Assembly (NCBI RefSeq): GCF_023008165.1
Contig: NZ_JAKQZA010000004.1
Coordinates: 248,001 to 312,000 of the forward strand
Length of the DNA stretch: 64,000 nucleotides
Reading direction: 5' to 3'
DNA from: Kordiimonas laminariae
GTDB lineage: Bacteria > Pseudomonadota > Alphaproteobacteria > Sphingomonadales > Kordiimonadaceae
Below are positions 1-9,162 of this stretch, in pieces. The translations under genes were made by a program, and so were the position numbers. Below the pieces are notes generated by a model that saw nothing but the letters and a program-made list of their open reading frames with translations, was not told the origin of the DNA and did not search any database. Within the stretch, counting starts at the first letter, position 1. Every line of letters begins with the position of its first letter.

Positions 1-488
1 GTGGTGAAATTTGCATCAAATCCGTTACCAACGTGAAAGGTTATTGGAATAACCAGGAAGCCACAGACCGTGCATTCAAAGACGGTTGGATGCATACAGG
101 TGACGTTGGTTACATCGACGATGAAGGATATATTTTTATCGTTGACCGTATGAAAGATATCATCATCCGTGGTGGTGAAAATATTAGCTCCCTTGAAGTG
201 GAAGGTGTGTTGCATGCACATGCAAAAGTGGAAGACGTAATGGTCTTTTCGCTTCCTTGTCCGCACTTGGGTGAAATTGTGGGGGCTGCGATTGTGCCTG
301 GGGAAGCAGGTGTGAACGCGGCAGAAATTCTGAACGAAGCGAAAGCGCACCTTGCGGCCTTTAAGATTCCTGAAAAAGTATGGATCAGAGAAGAGCCAAT
401 GCCGCTTATCGCTTCCGGTAAAATTGATAGAAAAGCAGTGAAAGCCCATTACCAGGAAATGTGGCAAACTGAACAAGAGGGGAATTAA
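1..488 (+). CDS. Acyl-CoA synthetase (AMP-forming), C-terminal part
   Basis: 5'-truncated by the window edge; the reading frame is open from base 3. What remains is the C-terminal lid domain of the adenylate-forming (ANL) family. It opens with a GEI core motif, then GDVGYIDDEGY, then the hinge VDRMKDIIIRGGENI, and ends with the catalytic lysine in PLIASGKIDRKAV. These enzymes activate a carboxylic acid to its acyl-CoA with ATP. The stop lies 2 nt before the acyl-CoA dehydrogenase start, so it belongs to the downstream acyl-CoA operon. The substrate cannot be read from this fragment. Confidence 0.93.
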   Translation, partial: GEICIKSVTNVKGYWNNQEATDRAFKDGWMHTGDVGYIDDEGYIFIVDRMKDIIIRGGENISSLEVEGVLHAHAKVEDVMVFSLPCPHLGEIVGAAIVPGEAGVNAAEILNEAKAHLAAFKIPEKVWIREEPMPLIASGKIDRKAVKAHYQEMWQTEQEGN

Positions 489-490
489 GT

Positions 491-1723
491 ATGAATTTAG
501 GTCTTTCTCCACGCGCAACTGAGCTGCGCGATAAGGTCCGTAACTTTATCGAAACACATGTAGTGCCTGTTGAAGATGAATATCATCACGAAATTGGCAA
601 AGGCGGCAGCCGCTGGGAATTCACTCCGCGGATGACGGAAATCCTTGAAACACTGAAGGCACAAGCGAAAAAAGACGGTCTTTGGAACTTCTGGCTGACA
701 GATTCAGAAGAAGGTTACGGCCTTACAACTGTTGAATATGCTTATCTGGCCGAAGAAATGGGTCGTTCGCATATCGCTGCAGAAGCGTTTAACTGTAGCG
801 CGCCAGATACTGGTAACATGGAAGTAATTGAGCGGTACGGCACCGATGAGCATAAAGAAAAATGGCTGAAGCCGCTTCTTGAAGGTAAAATTCGTTCTGC
901 TTACCTGATGACAGAGCCTGATGTAGCATCTTCAGACGCTACAAATCTTGAAATGAGTGCAAAGCTTGATGGTGATCACTATGTGCTTAATGGCGAGAAA
1001 TATTGGGCTTCTGGCGCTGGCGACCCACGCTGTGCAGTTTATGTTGTAATGGTGAAAACGGGTGATGAAGATACACCTCGTAAGAACCGCCATAGCATGA
1101 TCTTTGTGGAGGCTGGTACGCCGGGTATTGAAATCCTGCGTCCAATGATGGTGTTTGGTCATGATGATGCACCGCACGGGCATATGCACATTCGTTTCAC
1201 TGATGTGAAAGTACCAAAAGAAAACCTCGTTCTTGGTGAAGGTCGTGGTTTTGAAGTATCCCAAGGCCGCTTGGGCCCAGGCCGTATTCACCACTGTATG
1301 CGTTCTATTGGTGCTGCTGAGCGTGCGCTTGATCTACTCTGTAAGCGCGCAACAACACGTGAAGCGTTTGGTCGCCCGCTTGCGAAACTTGGCGCTAACT
1401 ATGATATCATCGCGGAAGCACGTATCAGCATTGAGATGACCCGTCTGCTATGCCTGAAGGCTGCTTATATGATGGATACAATCGGCACGCAGGCTGCACA
1501 GCCTTATATCTCGCAGATCAAGGTGCAGGCACCTCGCATGGCGCTCGAAGTGATCGACGAGGCGATGCAAATGCATGGCGGCCGCGGTATTAGCCAGGAT
1601 TTCCCGCTTGCATCTATGTGGCACGGCCAGCGTACGCTTCGTTTCGCGGACGGGCCAGATGCCGTGCACCGGATGGTGATTGCGCGTACTGAGTTGAAGA
1701 AATACCGTTCGAACAGCGTGTAA
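491..1723 (+). CDS. Acyl-CoA dehydrogenase family protein
   Basis: A 410-aa FAD-dependent acyl-CoA dehydrogenase, which makes the alpha,beta double bond in beta-oxidation. Visible features are the FAD/substrate motif YLMTEPDVASSDATN, a KYWASGAGDPRC stretch, the REAFGRPL segment, the MHGGRGISQDFPLA motif and the C-terminal RFADGPDAVHRMVIAR typical of the longer FadE-like members. A strong ribosome site, AGAGGGG, precedes the ATG by about 8 nt. The gene starts just after the ligase and is followed 8 nt later by an SDR, so it is an operon member. Chain-length or substrate preference is not deducible. Confidence 0.95.
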   Translation: MNLGLSPRATELRDKVRNFIETHVVPVEDEYHHEIGKGGSRWEFTPRMTEILETLKAQAKKDGLWNFWLTDSEEGYGLTTVEYAYLAEEMGRSHIAAEAFNCSAPDTGNMEVIERYGTDEHKEKWLKPLLEGKIRSAYLMTEPDVASSDATNLEMSAKLDGDHYVLNGEKYWASGAGDPRCAVYVVMVKTGDEDTPRKNRHSMIFVEAGTPGIEILRPMMVFGHDDAPHGHMHIRFTDVKVPKENLVLGEGRGFEVSQGRLGPGRIHHCMRSIGAAERALDLLCKRATTREAFGRPLAKLGANYDIIAEARISIEMTRLLCLKAAYMMDTIGTQAAQPYISQIKVQAPRMALEVIDEAMQMHGGRGISQDFPLASMWHGQRTLRFADGPDAVHRMVIARTELKKYRSNSV

Positions 1724-1731
1724 GCCTGCCG

Positions 1732-2520
1732 ATGGATATTTCCAAACTTTATAATATTGAAGGTAAAGTCGCTCTCGTAACAGGGGGCGGCTCAGGTATC
1801 GGAGCGATGGCAACTGAGGCGCTCGTAAGAGCAGGCTGTAAGGTTTATATCGCTTCTCGCCGCCTTGATAGCTGCTTGGCGATTGCTGATGAACTGAATG
1901 CAATTGGTCCGGGGCGTGTGATTGCGCTCTCCGCTGATCTTTCAACAGGTGAGGGGACAGAAGAACTGGCAAACCACCTGAAGAGTGTGGAACCAGAACT
2001 GCATATCCTGCTGAATAATTCAGGTATGACATGGGGCGCTCCGTTTGAGGAGTTCCCACGCCAGAAATGGGATGATGTATTAAGGCTTAATGTAACGGCG
2101 GTTGCTGATCTTACGCGCTTATTGCATCCGATGCTGAAAAAAGCTGGTAAAGCAGATGATCCTGCGCGGGTTATTAACCTGGGTTCTGTTGCAGGGACAC
2201 GTACGGTTTCAAACATGGCTTATAGCTACGGTGCAAGTAAAGCGGCTGTACACCATATTACCAAGATTTTGTCTCACGAGCTGGCTGTAGACCACATAAC
2301 GGTGAACGCAATCGCGCCGGGACCTTTCCCGAGCCGGATGATGGCCCATATCACAGAGGATGAGAAGCGCAGGAAAGCAATGGAATCTGTTGTGCCGCTT
2401 AGAAGAGTTGGTACAGGTGAAGATATTGCAGGTGTTCTTCTGATGCTTACCTCACGAGCGGGCAGTTATATCACTGGTGGGATCATTCCTCTTGACGGAG
2501 GCATGTCTGCATTACCGTAG
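1732..2520 (+). CDS. SDR family oxidoreductase, RhlG-like
   Basis: A 262-aa classical short-chain dehydrogenase. The N-terminal TGGGSGIG binds NAD(P); NNSG follows near residue 95; the catalytic set is Ser152, Tyr166 and Lys170 (YGASK). The stretches LLNNSGMTWGAP, DPARVINLGSVAG and NAIAPGPFPSRM resemble from memory the RhlG/beta-ketoacyl reductase branch. A role reducing a 3-oxoacyl thioester fits the neighbouring acyl-CoA genes, but this is inference. It follows the dehydrogenase by 8 nt without a strong ribosome site, suggesting translational coupling. Confidence 0.9.
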   Translation: MDISKLYNIEGKVALVTGGGSGIGAMATEALVRAGCKVYIASRRLDSCLAIADELNAIGPGRVIALSADLSTGEGTEELANHLKSVEPELHILLNNSGMTWGAPFEEFPRQKWDDVLRLNVTAVADLTRLLHPMLKKAGKADDPARVINLGSVAGTRTVSNMAYSYGASKAAVHHITKILSHELAVDHITVNAIAPGPFPSRMMAHITEDEKRRKAMESVVPLRRVGTGEDIAGVLLMLTSRAGSYITGGIIPLDGGMSALP

Positions 2521-2606
2521 CGAATCGATCGAATCAATTTGATTCGTTTTAATTAAACGATTCGTAACAATGGCTTATAGAAGTTTCTTGAATCTATACT
2601 CGAATC
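2521..2606. promoter_or_regulatory. Cluster of six GANTC sites with nested palindromes
   Basis: The gap before the maoC-like gene holds GAATC or GATTC at 2522, 2531, 2541, 2559, 2590 and 2602. The second and third form a perfect 17-bp palindrome (2530-2546), and CGAATCG at 2521 is mirrored by CGATTCG at 2558. GANTC is the recognition site of the alphaproteobacterial CcrM adenine methyltransferase. The same symmetry could instead be a repressor operator. Seen directly: the sites and symmetry; inferred: function. Confidence 0.6.
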
Positions 2607-2625
2607 TGGGGATTTGGAGGGAATA

Positions 2626-3084
2626 ATGAGTAAAACTGTTTCAAAAGAAGAGCTTAAAGATTACATCGGCAAGGAAACCGGTGTGTCAGATTGGTTCCTG
2701 ATTGATCAGGACCGCATTAATAAGTTCGCTGATGTGACACTGGATCACCAATTCATTCATGTTGATCCGGAAGCGGCGGCCCAAACACCGTTTGGCACCA
2801 CAATCGCACACGGATTTCTAACACTTTCCATGCTTGCACACCTTGCGACAAGTTCAATGCTTAGCATTGAAGGGACAAAAATGGGCGTGAACTACGGCAC
2901 GGAAAAAGTACGCTTCCTTTCACCTGTGAAAGTAGATAGCGAAATCCGTGCTCGTGTGAAGCTTGTTGAAATAACAGAAAAGCCGGGTAACCGCCTGCTG
3001 CTGAAAAATGAAGTGACAGTAGAAATTAATGGTGAACAGCATCCAGCGCTTATCGCTGAGTGGTTGACCATGGTTTTTGTCTAA
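2626..3084 (+). CDS. MaoC family (hotdog) enoyl-CoA hydratase
   Basis: A 152-aa single hotdog-fold protein. The R-hydratase motif is present: Asp40 and His45 in TLDHQFIHVDPEAA, followed by FGTTIAHGFLTLS. These enzymes hydrate trans-2-enoyl-CoA to (R)-3-hydroxyacyl-CoA. The ATG at 2626 is chosen because GGAGGGA (2616-2622) lies just upstream; an upstream in-frame TTG would overlap this ribosome site. It follows a 105-bp regulatory gap and is followed 30 nt later by an SDR that could oxidise the (R)-hydroxyacyl product, a logical enzyme pair. Confidence 0.93.
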   Translation: MSKTVSKEELKDYIGKETGVSDWFLIDQDRINKFADVTLDHQFIHVDPEAAAQTPFGTTIAHGFLTLSMLAHLATSSMLSIEGTKMGVNYGTEKVRFLSPVKVDSEIRARVKLVEITEKPGNRLLLKNEVTVEINGEQHPALIAEWLTMVFV

Positions 3085-3114
3085 GAATTTATACCGATTG
3101 GTTGGAGAGATTTA

Positions 3115-4035
3115 ATGAGTATTCGTTTTGATGATCGGGTTGCGATTGTAACTGGTGCTGGTGGTGGCCTTGGTCGTTCACATGCTCTTGCGCTGGCTGC
3201 ACGCGGTGCCAAGGTTGTGGTGAATGATCTTGGTGGCGATGTAACTGGCGAAGGTGGCTCTTCCGCTGCAGCTGAAGCTGTTGTGCAGGAAATTATCGAT
3301 GCGGGCGGTGAAGCGATCGCACACGGCGCAAACGTGTGTGATGAAGCGCAAGTGGCAGACATGGTTCAGAAAACTATGGATAAATGGGGCCGCATTGACA
3401 TTCTCGTAAATAACGCTGGCGTATTGCGCGACAAAACGTTTGCGAAAATGACGCTGGATGATTTCAATTTCGTTATGCAAGTGCATGTGATGGGTTCTGT
3501 AACCTGTACCAAAGCGGTTTGGGAAATCATGCGCGAGCAGGGTTATGGCCGTATTGTGATGACGACCTCTTCATCTGGTCTGTACGGTAACTTCGGTCAG
3601 TCAAACTATGGTGCTGCAAAACTTGGTCTTGTTGGTTTCATGAATACTCTGTGCTTAGAAGGACAGAAGTATAACATTCATGTAAATAGCTTAGCGCCAA
3701 TGGCGGCAACCAGGATGACAGAAGGCCTTCTGCCGCAGGCTGCGCTTGATTTATCTACACCAGAATCTGTAACTGCGGGTCTTCTCACGCTTTGTGATGA
3801 TGAAGCGCCAAACCGTACGATTCTTTGTGCTGGTTCAGGTGGTTATGCAAAAGCTGTTATCTATGAAACAGACGGTGTTTACCTGAAACCAGAAGAGCAG
3901 ACACCAGAGAATGTGCGTGCTGCGATGGGCGATATCAATAATCCAGAAGGCCAACAGGAACTTATCCAGGGTGGCCAGCAATCCATGAAATTTATCGGCA
4001 AAGCGGCTCAGGCCCTTGGCGTGAAAATCAGTTAA
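3115..4035 (+). CDS. SDR family oxidoreductase, MFE-2-like 3-hydroxyacyl-CoA dehydrogenase
   Basis: A 306-aa short-chain dehydrogenase with [24 protein letters not shown] and catalytic Tyr165/Lys169 (YGAAK). The GGLGRSHAL motif, the [10 protein letters not shown] segment and a roughly 50-residue C-terminal extension after the Rossmann core resemble the dehydrogenase half of peroxisomal multifunctional enzyme 2, which acts on (R)-3-hydroxyacyl-CoA. That pairs well with the upstream MaoC hydratase. GGAGAGA precedes the ATG. The thiolase starts 11 nt after the stop. Substrate is unknown. Confidence 0.9.
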   Translation: MSIRFDDRVAIVTGAGGGLGRSHALALAARGAKVVVNDLGGDVTGEGGSSAAAEAVVQEIIDAGGEAIAHGANVCDEAQVADMVQKTMDKWGRIDILVNNAGVLRDKTFAKMTLDDFNFVMQVHVMGSVTCTKAVWEIMREQGYGRIVMTTSSSGLYGNFGQSNYGAAKLGLVGFMNTLCLEGQKYNIHVNSLAPMAATRMTEGLLPQAALDLSTPESVTAGLLTLCDDEAPNRTILCAGSGGYAKAVIYETDGVYLKPEEQTPENVRAAMGDINNPEGQQELIQGGQQSMKFIGKAAQALGVKIS

Positions 4036-4046
4036 GGAGACCTCAG

Positions 4047-5228
4047 ATGCGTGAAGCAGTAATTGTATCAACCGCACGTACCCCAATTGGCCGTGCTTAC
4101 CGTGGTTCACTAAATGCCACTCTTGCGCCAACACTTGGCGCCCATGCCATTGAGCATGCAGTTAAGCGTGCTGGTATTGATGGTGGTGAAGTTGAAGATG
4201 TGATCATGGGCTGTGCGCTCACACAAGGCTCATCTGGCTCAAATATTGGCCGTTTGGCTGCAATGCGTGCAGGCCTACCGACAACAGTTTCCGGTATGAC
4301 ACTCGACCGTCAATGTTCATCAGGCATGATGGCGATCGCAACGGCTGCAAAGCAGGTGATGTATGATGGTATGGATGTTGCTGTTGGTGGTGGCCTTGAC
4401 AGCATTTCTGTGGTGCAAAATGAGCATATGAACCGTTTCCAGGCTGTTGATCCAAGTCTTACAGCAATGCATCCACATATGCACATGCCAATGCTTCAAA
4501 CAGCTGAAGTGGTGGCAGAGCGTTACGGTATTAGCCGTGAAGCAATGGATGAATATGGTCTTCAATCACAGCAGCGAACACATGCAGCGCAGCAAGCTGG
4601 TAAGTTTGATGATGAAATCGTACCGATTTCTTCGAAAATGGCCGTTGTGAATAAAGAAACCAAGGAAATGACATTCCATGATGTTACCCTTGAAAAAGAT
4701 GAAGGTAATCGCCCGGAAACAACAATCGAAGGACTTTCTGGCCTGAAAACTGTGATTGAAGGTGGTACTATCACGGCTGGTAACGCAAGCCAGCTTTCTG
4801 ATGGTTCATCAGCTGCTGTTGTGATGGACGCGAAAACAGCAGAGAAAAAAGGCCTTGATGCTCTTGGCTTCTACCGCGGTATCGCTGTAGCGGGTCTTGA
4901 GCCTGACGAGATGGGTATTGGACCGGTTTATGCTATTCCAAAGCTGCTTAAAAACCACGGTCTATCTATGGATGATATCGGCCTTTGGGAATTGAACGAA
5001 GCATTTGCTGTACAGGTTCTTTACTGCCGTGATAAACTTGGTATTCCTAATGAGCTACTCAACGTAAATGGTGGTGCAATTTCCATCGGTCACCCATACG
5101 GTATGTCTGGTGCACGCATGGTTGGTCATGCGCTGATCGAAGGTAAGCGTCGTGGTGCAAAATATGTTGTCTGCACAATGTGTGTAGGCGGCGGTATGGG
5201 CGCTGCTGGCCTCTTTGAGGTAGCATAA
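4047..5228 (+). CDS. Thiolase (acetyl-CoA acyltransferase)
   Basis: A 393-aa thiolase that cleaves 3-oxoacyl-CoA with CoA, or condenses two acyl-CoAs. The catalytic set is complete: Cys90 in [12 protein letters not shown], His349 in [16 protein letters not shown] and Cys379 in [10 protein letters not shown]. The NEAFA motif of thiolases is present (ELNEAFAVQ). AAGGAG precedes the ATG. It closes the run ligase, dehydrogenase, MaoC, SDR, thiolase, which makes a full beta-oxidation spiral by the (R)-hydroxyacyl route. A terminator-like hairpin follows. Confidence 0.96.
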   Translation: MREAVIVSTARTPIGRAYRGSLNATLAPTLGAHAIEHAVKRAGIDGGEVEDVIMGCALTQGSSGSNIGRLAAMRAGLPTTVSGMTLDRQCSSGMMAIATAAKQVMYDGMDVAVGGGLDSISVVQNEHMNRFQAVDPSLTAMHPHMHMPMLQTAEVVAERYGISREAMDEYGLQSQQRTHAAQQAGKFDDEIVPISSKMAVVNKETKEMTFHDVTLEKDEGNRPETTIEGLSGLKTVIEGGTITAGNASQLSDGSSAAVVMDAKTAEKKGLDALGFYRGIAVAGLEPDEMGIGPVYAIPKLLKNHGLSMDDIGLWELNEAFAVQVLYCRDKLGIPNELLNVNGGAISIGHPYGMSGARMVGHALIEGKRRGAKYVVCTMCVGGGMGAAGLFEVA

Positions 5229-5239
5229 GTTTTTATGGG

Positions 5240-5274
5240 GAAGGGCGGCTGTTGTCGCCCTTCTTGTATTTTTT
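5240..5274 (+). terminator. Rho-independent terminator after thiolase
   Basis: Perfect 8-bp stem GAAGGGCG/CGCCCTTC (5240-5247 with 5256-5263), an 8-nt loop and a T-rich tail ending in TTTTTT. It ends the first part of the acyl-CoA cluster or attenuates read-through into the next gene. Confidence 0.8.
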
Positions 5275-5289
5275 GAAGGGATTTAGGGC

Positions 5290-6264
5290 ATGAAAGCTGT
5301 TCTTTGTGAGGAACTTGGGCTTGCTGATAAGCTGGTAATTAAAGATGTGGCTGATCCGGCACCAGCGCCGGGCCATGTGGTTGTTGATGTAAAGGCTGCT
5401 GGCCTTAATTTCCCAGATACGCTGATTATTCAGGGTAAATATCAGCACCGTCCGGAAATGCCGTTTACACCAGGCGGTGAAGGCGCAGGCGTTGTATCTG
5501 CCATTGGTGAAGGTGTTTCGCACCTTAAGGAAGGCGATAAAGTTATCTTTATGTGCCAAACAGGGGCTTTTGCTGAAAAAGTAATGGTACCTGCAATTAC
5601 GGCCATTCCAATGCCTGACGGGCTTTCTTTTGAAATGGCGGCTGGTATTACGCTTACATACGGCACCAGTTATCATGCGCTCAAACAGCGTGCCCAGCTT
5701 CAAGAAGGTGAGACTGTTCTTGTACTTGGCGCAGCGGGCGGTGTTGGCATCGCGACTGTTGAGCTTGCAAAAGCCATGGGCGCAAAGGTAATTGCAGCAG
5801 CTAGTACTGATGAAAAGCTTCAGTTTTGTAAAGCATCTGGGGCTGATGAGTTGATCAACTATTCAACAGAAGACCTTCGTGACCGTATTAAAGAAATTAC
5901 AGAAGGTAAAGGTGTTGATGTAATTTATGATCCCGTTGGTGGTGATTATACTGAGACAGCTTTCCGATCAATGGCGCCAAATGGTCGCCATTTGGTGATT
6001 GGTTTTGCCGCGGGTGATATTCCGAAAGTGCCACTGAATTTATGCCTCCTGAAGCAGGCTTCGCTTGTGGGCGTATTCTGGGGTGCGTGGGCGCGCGCGA
6101 ATCCTTCTGACCAAATCCAGAACATGACTGAGATATTAGGCATGGTGGCAAGCGGTAAAGTACGCGCTTCTGTAAATGATGTCTTCCCGCTTGAAGAGGT
6201 GGAAAAGGCATACGCTTGCCTTACGGAACGCAGGGCTAAGGGTAAGGTTATCCTGACGCCATAA
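5290..6264 (+). CDS. NADPH:quinone oxidoreductase family (zinc-free MDR)
   Basis: A 324-aa medium-chain dehydrogenase/reductase. The N-terminal GroES-like domain carries GLNFPDTLIIQGKY and the glycine-rich FTPGGEGAGVV. The Rossmann domain has VLGAAGGVGIATVELAKAMGA near residues 140-160. Zinc-ligand cysteines are absent, as in the quinone oxidoreductase (QOR) subfamily, and the C-terminal half carries the VGVFWGAWARANP segment common in acyl-CoA-cluster members. It probably reduces an alpha,beta-unsaturated carbonyl or quinone with NADPH; the true substrate is unknown. Confidence 0.92.
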   Translation: MKAVLCEELGLADKLVIKDVADPAPAPGHVVVDVKAAGLNFPDTLIIQGKYQHRPEMPFTPGGEGAGVVSAIGEGVSHLKEGDKVIFMCQTGAFAEKVMVPAITAIPMPDGLSFEMAAGITLTYGTSYHALKQRAQLQEGETVLVLGAAGGVGIATVELAKAMGAKVIAAASTDEKLQFCKASGADELINYSTEDLRDRIKEITEGKGVDVIYDPVGGDYTETAFRSMAPNGRHLVIGFAAGDIPKVPLNLCLLKQASLVGVFWGAWARANPSDQIQNMTEILGMVASGKVRASVNDVFPLEEVEKAYACLTERRAKGKVILTP

Positions 6265-6349
6265 AAATTAATTTCAATTTCTGGACTCATTGGTCTTGAA
6301 ATTTGCCGAAGGGCGGATATTTTGTTTTTTCAACGATAGTGGGAAGCAT

Positions 6350-7417
6350 ATGAACGCCCTTCGCCTTATTGCAGGAAATACTGCAAAAAAACGCATTGAA
6401 GAACACGGCCTGACACCAGAATTGGTGCGTATGGTTGTGGGGGCTTCAGGTGGGCCAAAGTGGCTTGTGCTTCTCGGGCTTGATAAGTTTCTGTTCGGGA
6501 AATGGCTCGCAGGTTCTGATCACACAATTGATCTAGTTGGCTCCAGCATTGGCGCATGGCGAATGACGAATGCAGCGCATCCCGATGCAGGCCCTTTTAT
6601 TGAAAAATTCATATCCCAGTATTTCGAATTTCGATCAGAGCATGCCAAAACGCCTGAAGCGCTTACTCGGAGTTCTTACGAGTTTCTTGACCGCCTTTTC
6701 GAAGGCGGTGAGGCTGAAAAGATTACGGCGAATGCGAAGCGTAATTTGAATATTGTGACCGTGCGGTCACGGGGCATGCGCAGCGATAGTTCCAAATTCA
6801 AGGAAGGCGCTGCCATTCTTGCATCTGCGGGTGCTAATGCTGTGGATCGTGCCCATCTGGCGAAGTTTTTTGACCGTGTGGTTTTTCATTCAGGCGAAGG
6901 AGTGCCGTGCAGTAACGCATGGAATGACTTCCGCCGTAAGGATGTGACGCTAACACCTGATATTCTTGCCGATGTGCTGCTTGCGAGCGGTTCCATACCT
7001 TTTGTTGCAGACCCTATTGTTAATATCAAAGGGGCTCCGGAAGGTGTTTACCGTGATGGCGGTGTAATTGATTACCATTTTGATATACCATGGAAGCTGG
7101 ATGAGGGGATTGTTCTCTACCCACACTTTTATGGGCATATTATCCCTGGGTGGTTTGATAAAAGCCATAAAAAGCGCCGTGCAACGGGCGCAACCTGGGA
7201 TCAAACTTTACTATTGGCACCATCTGACGAATTTGTGCAGACGTTGCCGGGTGGAAAAATTCCGGATCGGAACAATTTCACAGATATGACCGATGATGAT
7301 CGACTGGCCTATTGGACGATTGTGATCAATGAAAGCGAACGATTAGCTGATGAATTTGCAGCGTGCCTCGATAACCCCGATATGCTTCTGGCGCGTATGG
7401 AGGCACCGCCGCAATAG
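6350..7417 (+). CDS. Patatin-like phospholipase family protein
   Basis: A 355-aa serine hydrolase of the patatin fold. The oxyanion-type motif GASGGPKW (residues 31-38), the nucleophile in GSSIG (Ser66), the LASGSIPFV segment and the DGG motif (Asp236, VYRDGGVIDYHFD) form the expected Ser-Asp dyad layout. It probably releases fatty acids from lipids or esters, feeding the acyl-CoA ligase just downstream (33 nt). I chose the ATG at 6350, preceded by GGGAAG, over a TTG 60 nt upstream because the family core begins directly after it. No signal peptide is visible, so it is likely cytoplasmic. Confidence 0.85.
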   Translation: MNALRLIAGNTAKKRIEEHGLTPELVRMVVGASGGPKWLVLLGLDKFLFGKWLAGSDHTIDLVGSSIGAWRMTNAAHPDAGPFIEKFISQYFEFRSEHAKTPEALTRSSYEFLDRLFEGGEAEKITANAKRNLNIVTVRSRGMRSDSSKFKEGAAILASAGANAVDRAHLAKFFDRVVFHSGEGVPCSNAWNDFRRKDVTLTPDILADVLLASGSIPFVADPIVNIKGAPEGVYRDGGVIDYHFDIPWKLDEGIVLYPHFYGHIIPGWFDKSHKKRRATGATWDQTLLLAPSDEFVQTLPGGKIPDRNNFTDMTDDDRLAYWTIVINESERLADEFAACLDNPDMLLARMEAPPQ

Positions 7418-7450
7418 CTTATTCGTTCGTGTTGGGAAGAAGGGAAGAAA

Positions 7451-9154
7451 ATGGGTGCACCATTTTTAAGTGACGTACCGTTTGATGAAACAGATATGCT
7501 GGCGAACCACATGGGGGATATGGTGAACCATGCGGTAGCCGAACATGGTGAAAAGCCATCGTTTAGCTGTATTTTGCCAACAGGCCATTATCAAACACTG
7601 AATTTTAAAGAGCTAGGCAGATATTCTGATGCCGTAGCTGCGTATCTGCGGGAAGAACTTGGCTTACGCCGTGGTGATGTGGTGGCGATCCAGTCCCCAA
7701 ACGCACTGGCATATCCTGTTCTGGCTTTTGGTGTGTTTAAAGCAGGCCTTACCATCACGAACGTGAACCCGCTTTATACGCCGGATGAAACCAATCACCA
7801 GCTTAGAGATAGCGGTGCGAAGGTTTGGTTTGTAATTGATGTATTTGGTGACCGCATTAAAGAATCTACCGAAGGCACTAATGTGGAACGCATTTATAAG
7901 CTCTCAGTGCTTGATTTCTTCCCGCCAGTTCAGAAAGCGCTGCTTGGTTTTGCTATGCGCTATGTGAAGAAGATTGTTCCAGCTTTCGAAGGTGATGCAG
8001 CAGGTACGATGGCGAGTGTTATTAAAACGGGGCTTAAGCACGTAGATGCTGGCGCTGATCTGGCCTATTACATGCGGAACCTAACGCTCGATGATGTGGC
8101 GATTTACCAATATACGGGGGGTACTACAGGGCGCAGTAAAGGGGCAGAGCTTACCCACAGAAATGTGGTTGGGAACATTTCACAGTCTAAAAAACGAGAT
8201 GATGCTCCGGAGCAGGATGAGAATGACTGCATGATGCTGTTGTTGCCGCTTTATCATGTATATGCTTTGGCAGTTGGTGCGCTGAACTGTATGTATTCAG
8301 GCACGCATGTAGCGCTTGTACCATCGCCTCGGCCGCTTTCGAACCTGAAGCCGGTTTTCGAGAAATTTAACATCACTATCCTGCCAGGGATTAATACCCT
8401 ATATATCGGTTTGATGCAGGAAGAGTGGTTTAAATCAAACCCGCCCAAGAACCTGCGCCTGTGTTTCTCTGGTGCCGCACCGTTACAGCCTGCTACAGCT
8501 GAAGCCTGGGAAGAAATGACAGGGGCCGCTATCTATGAAGGTTATGGCCTGACTGAAGGCACATGTGTTGTATCTTCCATGCCGTTCAATAAACCACCAA
8601 AGCGCGGTACATGCGGTATTCCTGTGCCAGGTACTGAAGTGCGTATTGTGAGCGATGTTGGGGAAACGCTCGGCCGTAATGAAGCGGGTGAGATTTGGGT
8701 AAAAGGCCCTCAGATCATGAAAGGTTACCTGAATAACGAACAAGCCACGACAGATACTATTGTAGATGGTTGGCTGCGCACAGGTGATGTGGGTATGATT
8801 GATGATGAGGGATATCTTTCCATCGTTGACCGTATCAAGGATATGGTGATTGTCTCCGGCTTTAACGTATATCCAGCGGATGTTGAGGACGTTCTGACCA
8901 ATTTTGATAAAGTTGGTGAGGCCGCAGTTGTTGGGGTGCCGGATGATGAAACTGGTGAACGTGTGGTTGCTTATATTGTGAAAGGTGATCCGTCACTTTC
9001 TGAAGAGGAAGTGCATGAACACTGCGCAGAACATTTGACTAATTACAAAAGACCCAAGACAATCAGGTTCATTGATGAACTTCCTAAATCTCCGATTGGG
9101 AAAGTTCTTCGTCGTGAACTGAGAGATGATGCGCGCGGTACAGCCGCAGAATAG
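7451..9154 (+). CDS. Long-chain fatty-acid-CoA ligase (FadD-like)
   Basis: A 567-aa adenylate-forming ligase of full family length. The P-loop-like motif YTGGTTGRSKGAELTHRN lies near residue 220, the YEGYGLTEGT motif near 360, GDVGMIDDEGYLSIVDRIKDMVIVSGFNVYP near 455, and the catalytic lysine in SPIGKVLRREL near the end. It forms acyl-CoA from free fatty acid, ATP and CoA. AAGGGAAG is the ribosome site. It lies between the patatin and an SDR, so liberated acids could be activated directly. It is the second ligase in the cluster. Confidence 0.95.
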   Translation: MGAPFLSDVPFDETDMLANHMGDMVNHAVAEHGEKPSFSCILPTGHYQTLNFKELGRYSDAVAAYLREELGLRRGDVVAIQSPNALAYPVLAFGVFKAGLTITNVNPLYTPDETNHQLRDSGAKVWFVIDVFGDRIKESTEGTNVERIYKLSVLDFFPPVQKALLGFAMRYVKKIVPAFEGDAAGTMASVIKTGLKHVDAGADLAYYMRNLTLDDVAIYQYTGGTTGRSKGAELTHRNVVGNISQSKKRDDAPEQDENDCMMLLLPLYHVYALAVGALNCMYSGTHVALVPSPRPLSNLKPVFEKFNITILPGINTLYIGLMQEEWFKSNPPKNLRLCFSGAAPLQPATAEAWEEMTGAAIYEGYGLTEGTCVVSSMPFNKPPKRGTCGIPVPGTEVRIVSDVGETLGRNEAGEIWVKGPQIMKGYLNNEQATTDTIVDGWLRTGDVGMIDDEGYLSIVDRIKDMVIVSGFNVYPADVEDVLTNFDKVGEAAVVGVPDDETGERVVAYIVKGDPSLSEEEVHEHCAEHLTNYKRPKTIRFIDELPKSPIGKVLRRELRDDARGTAAE

Positions 9155-9162
9155 GATACTTT

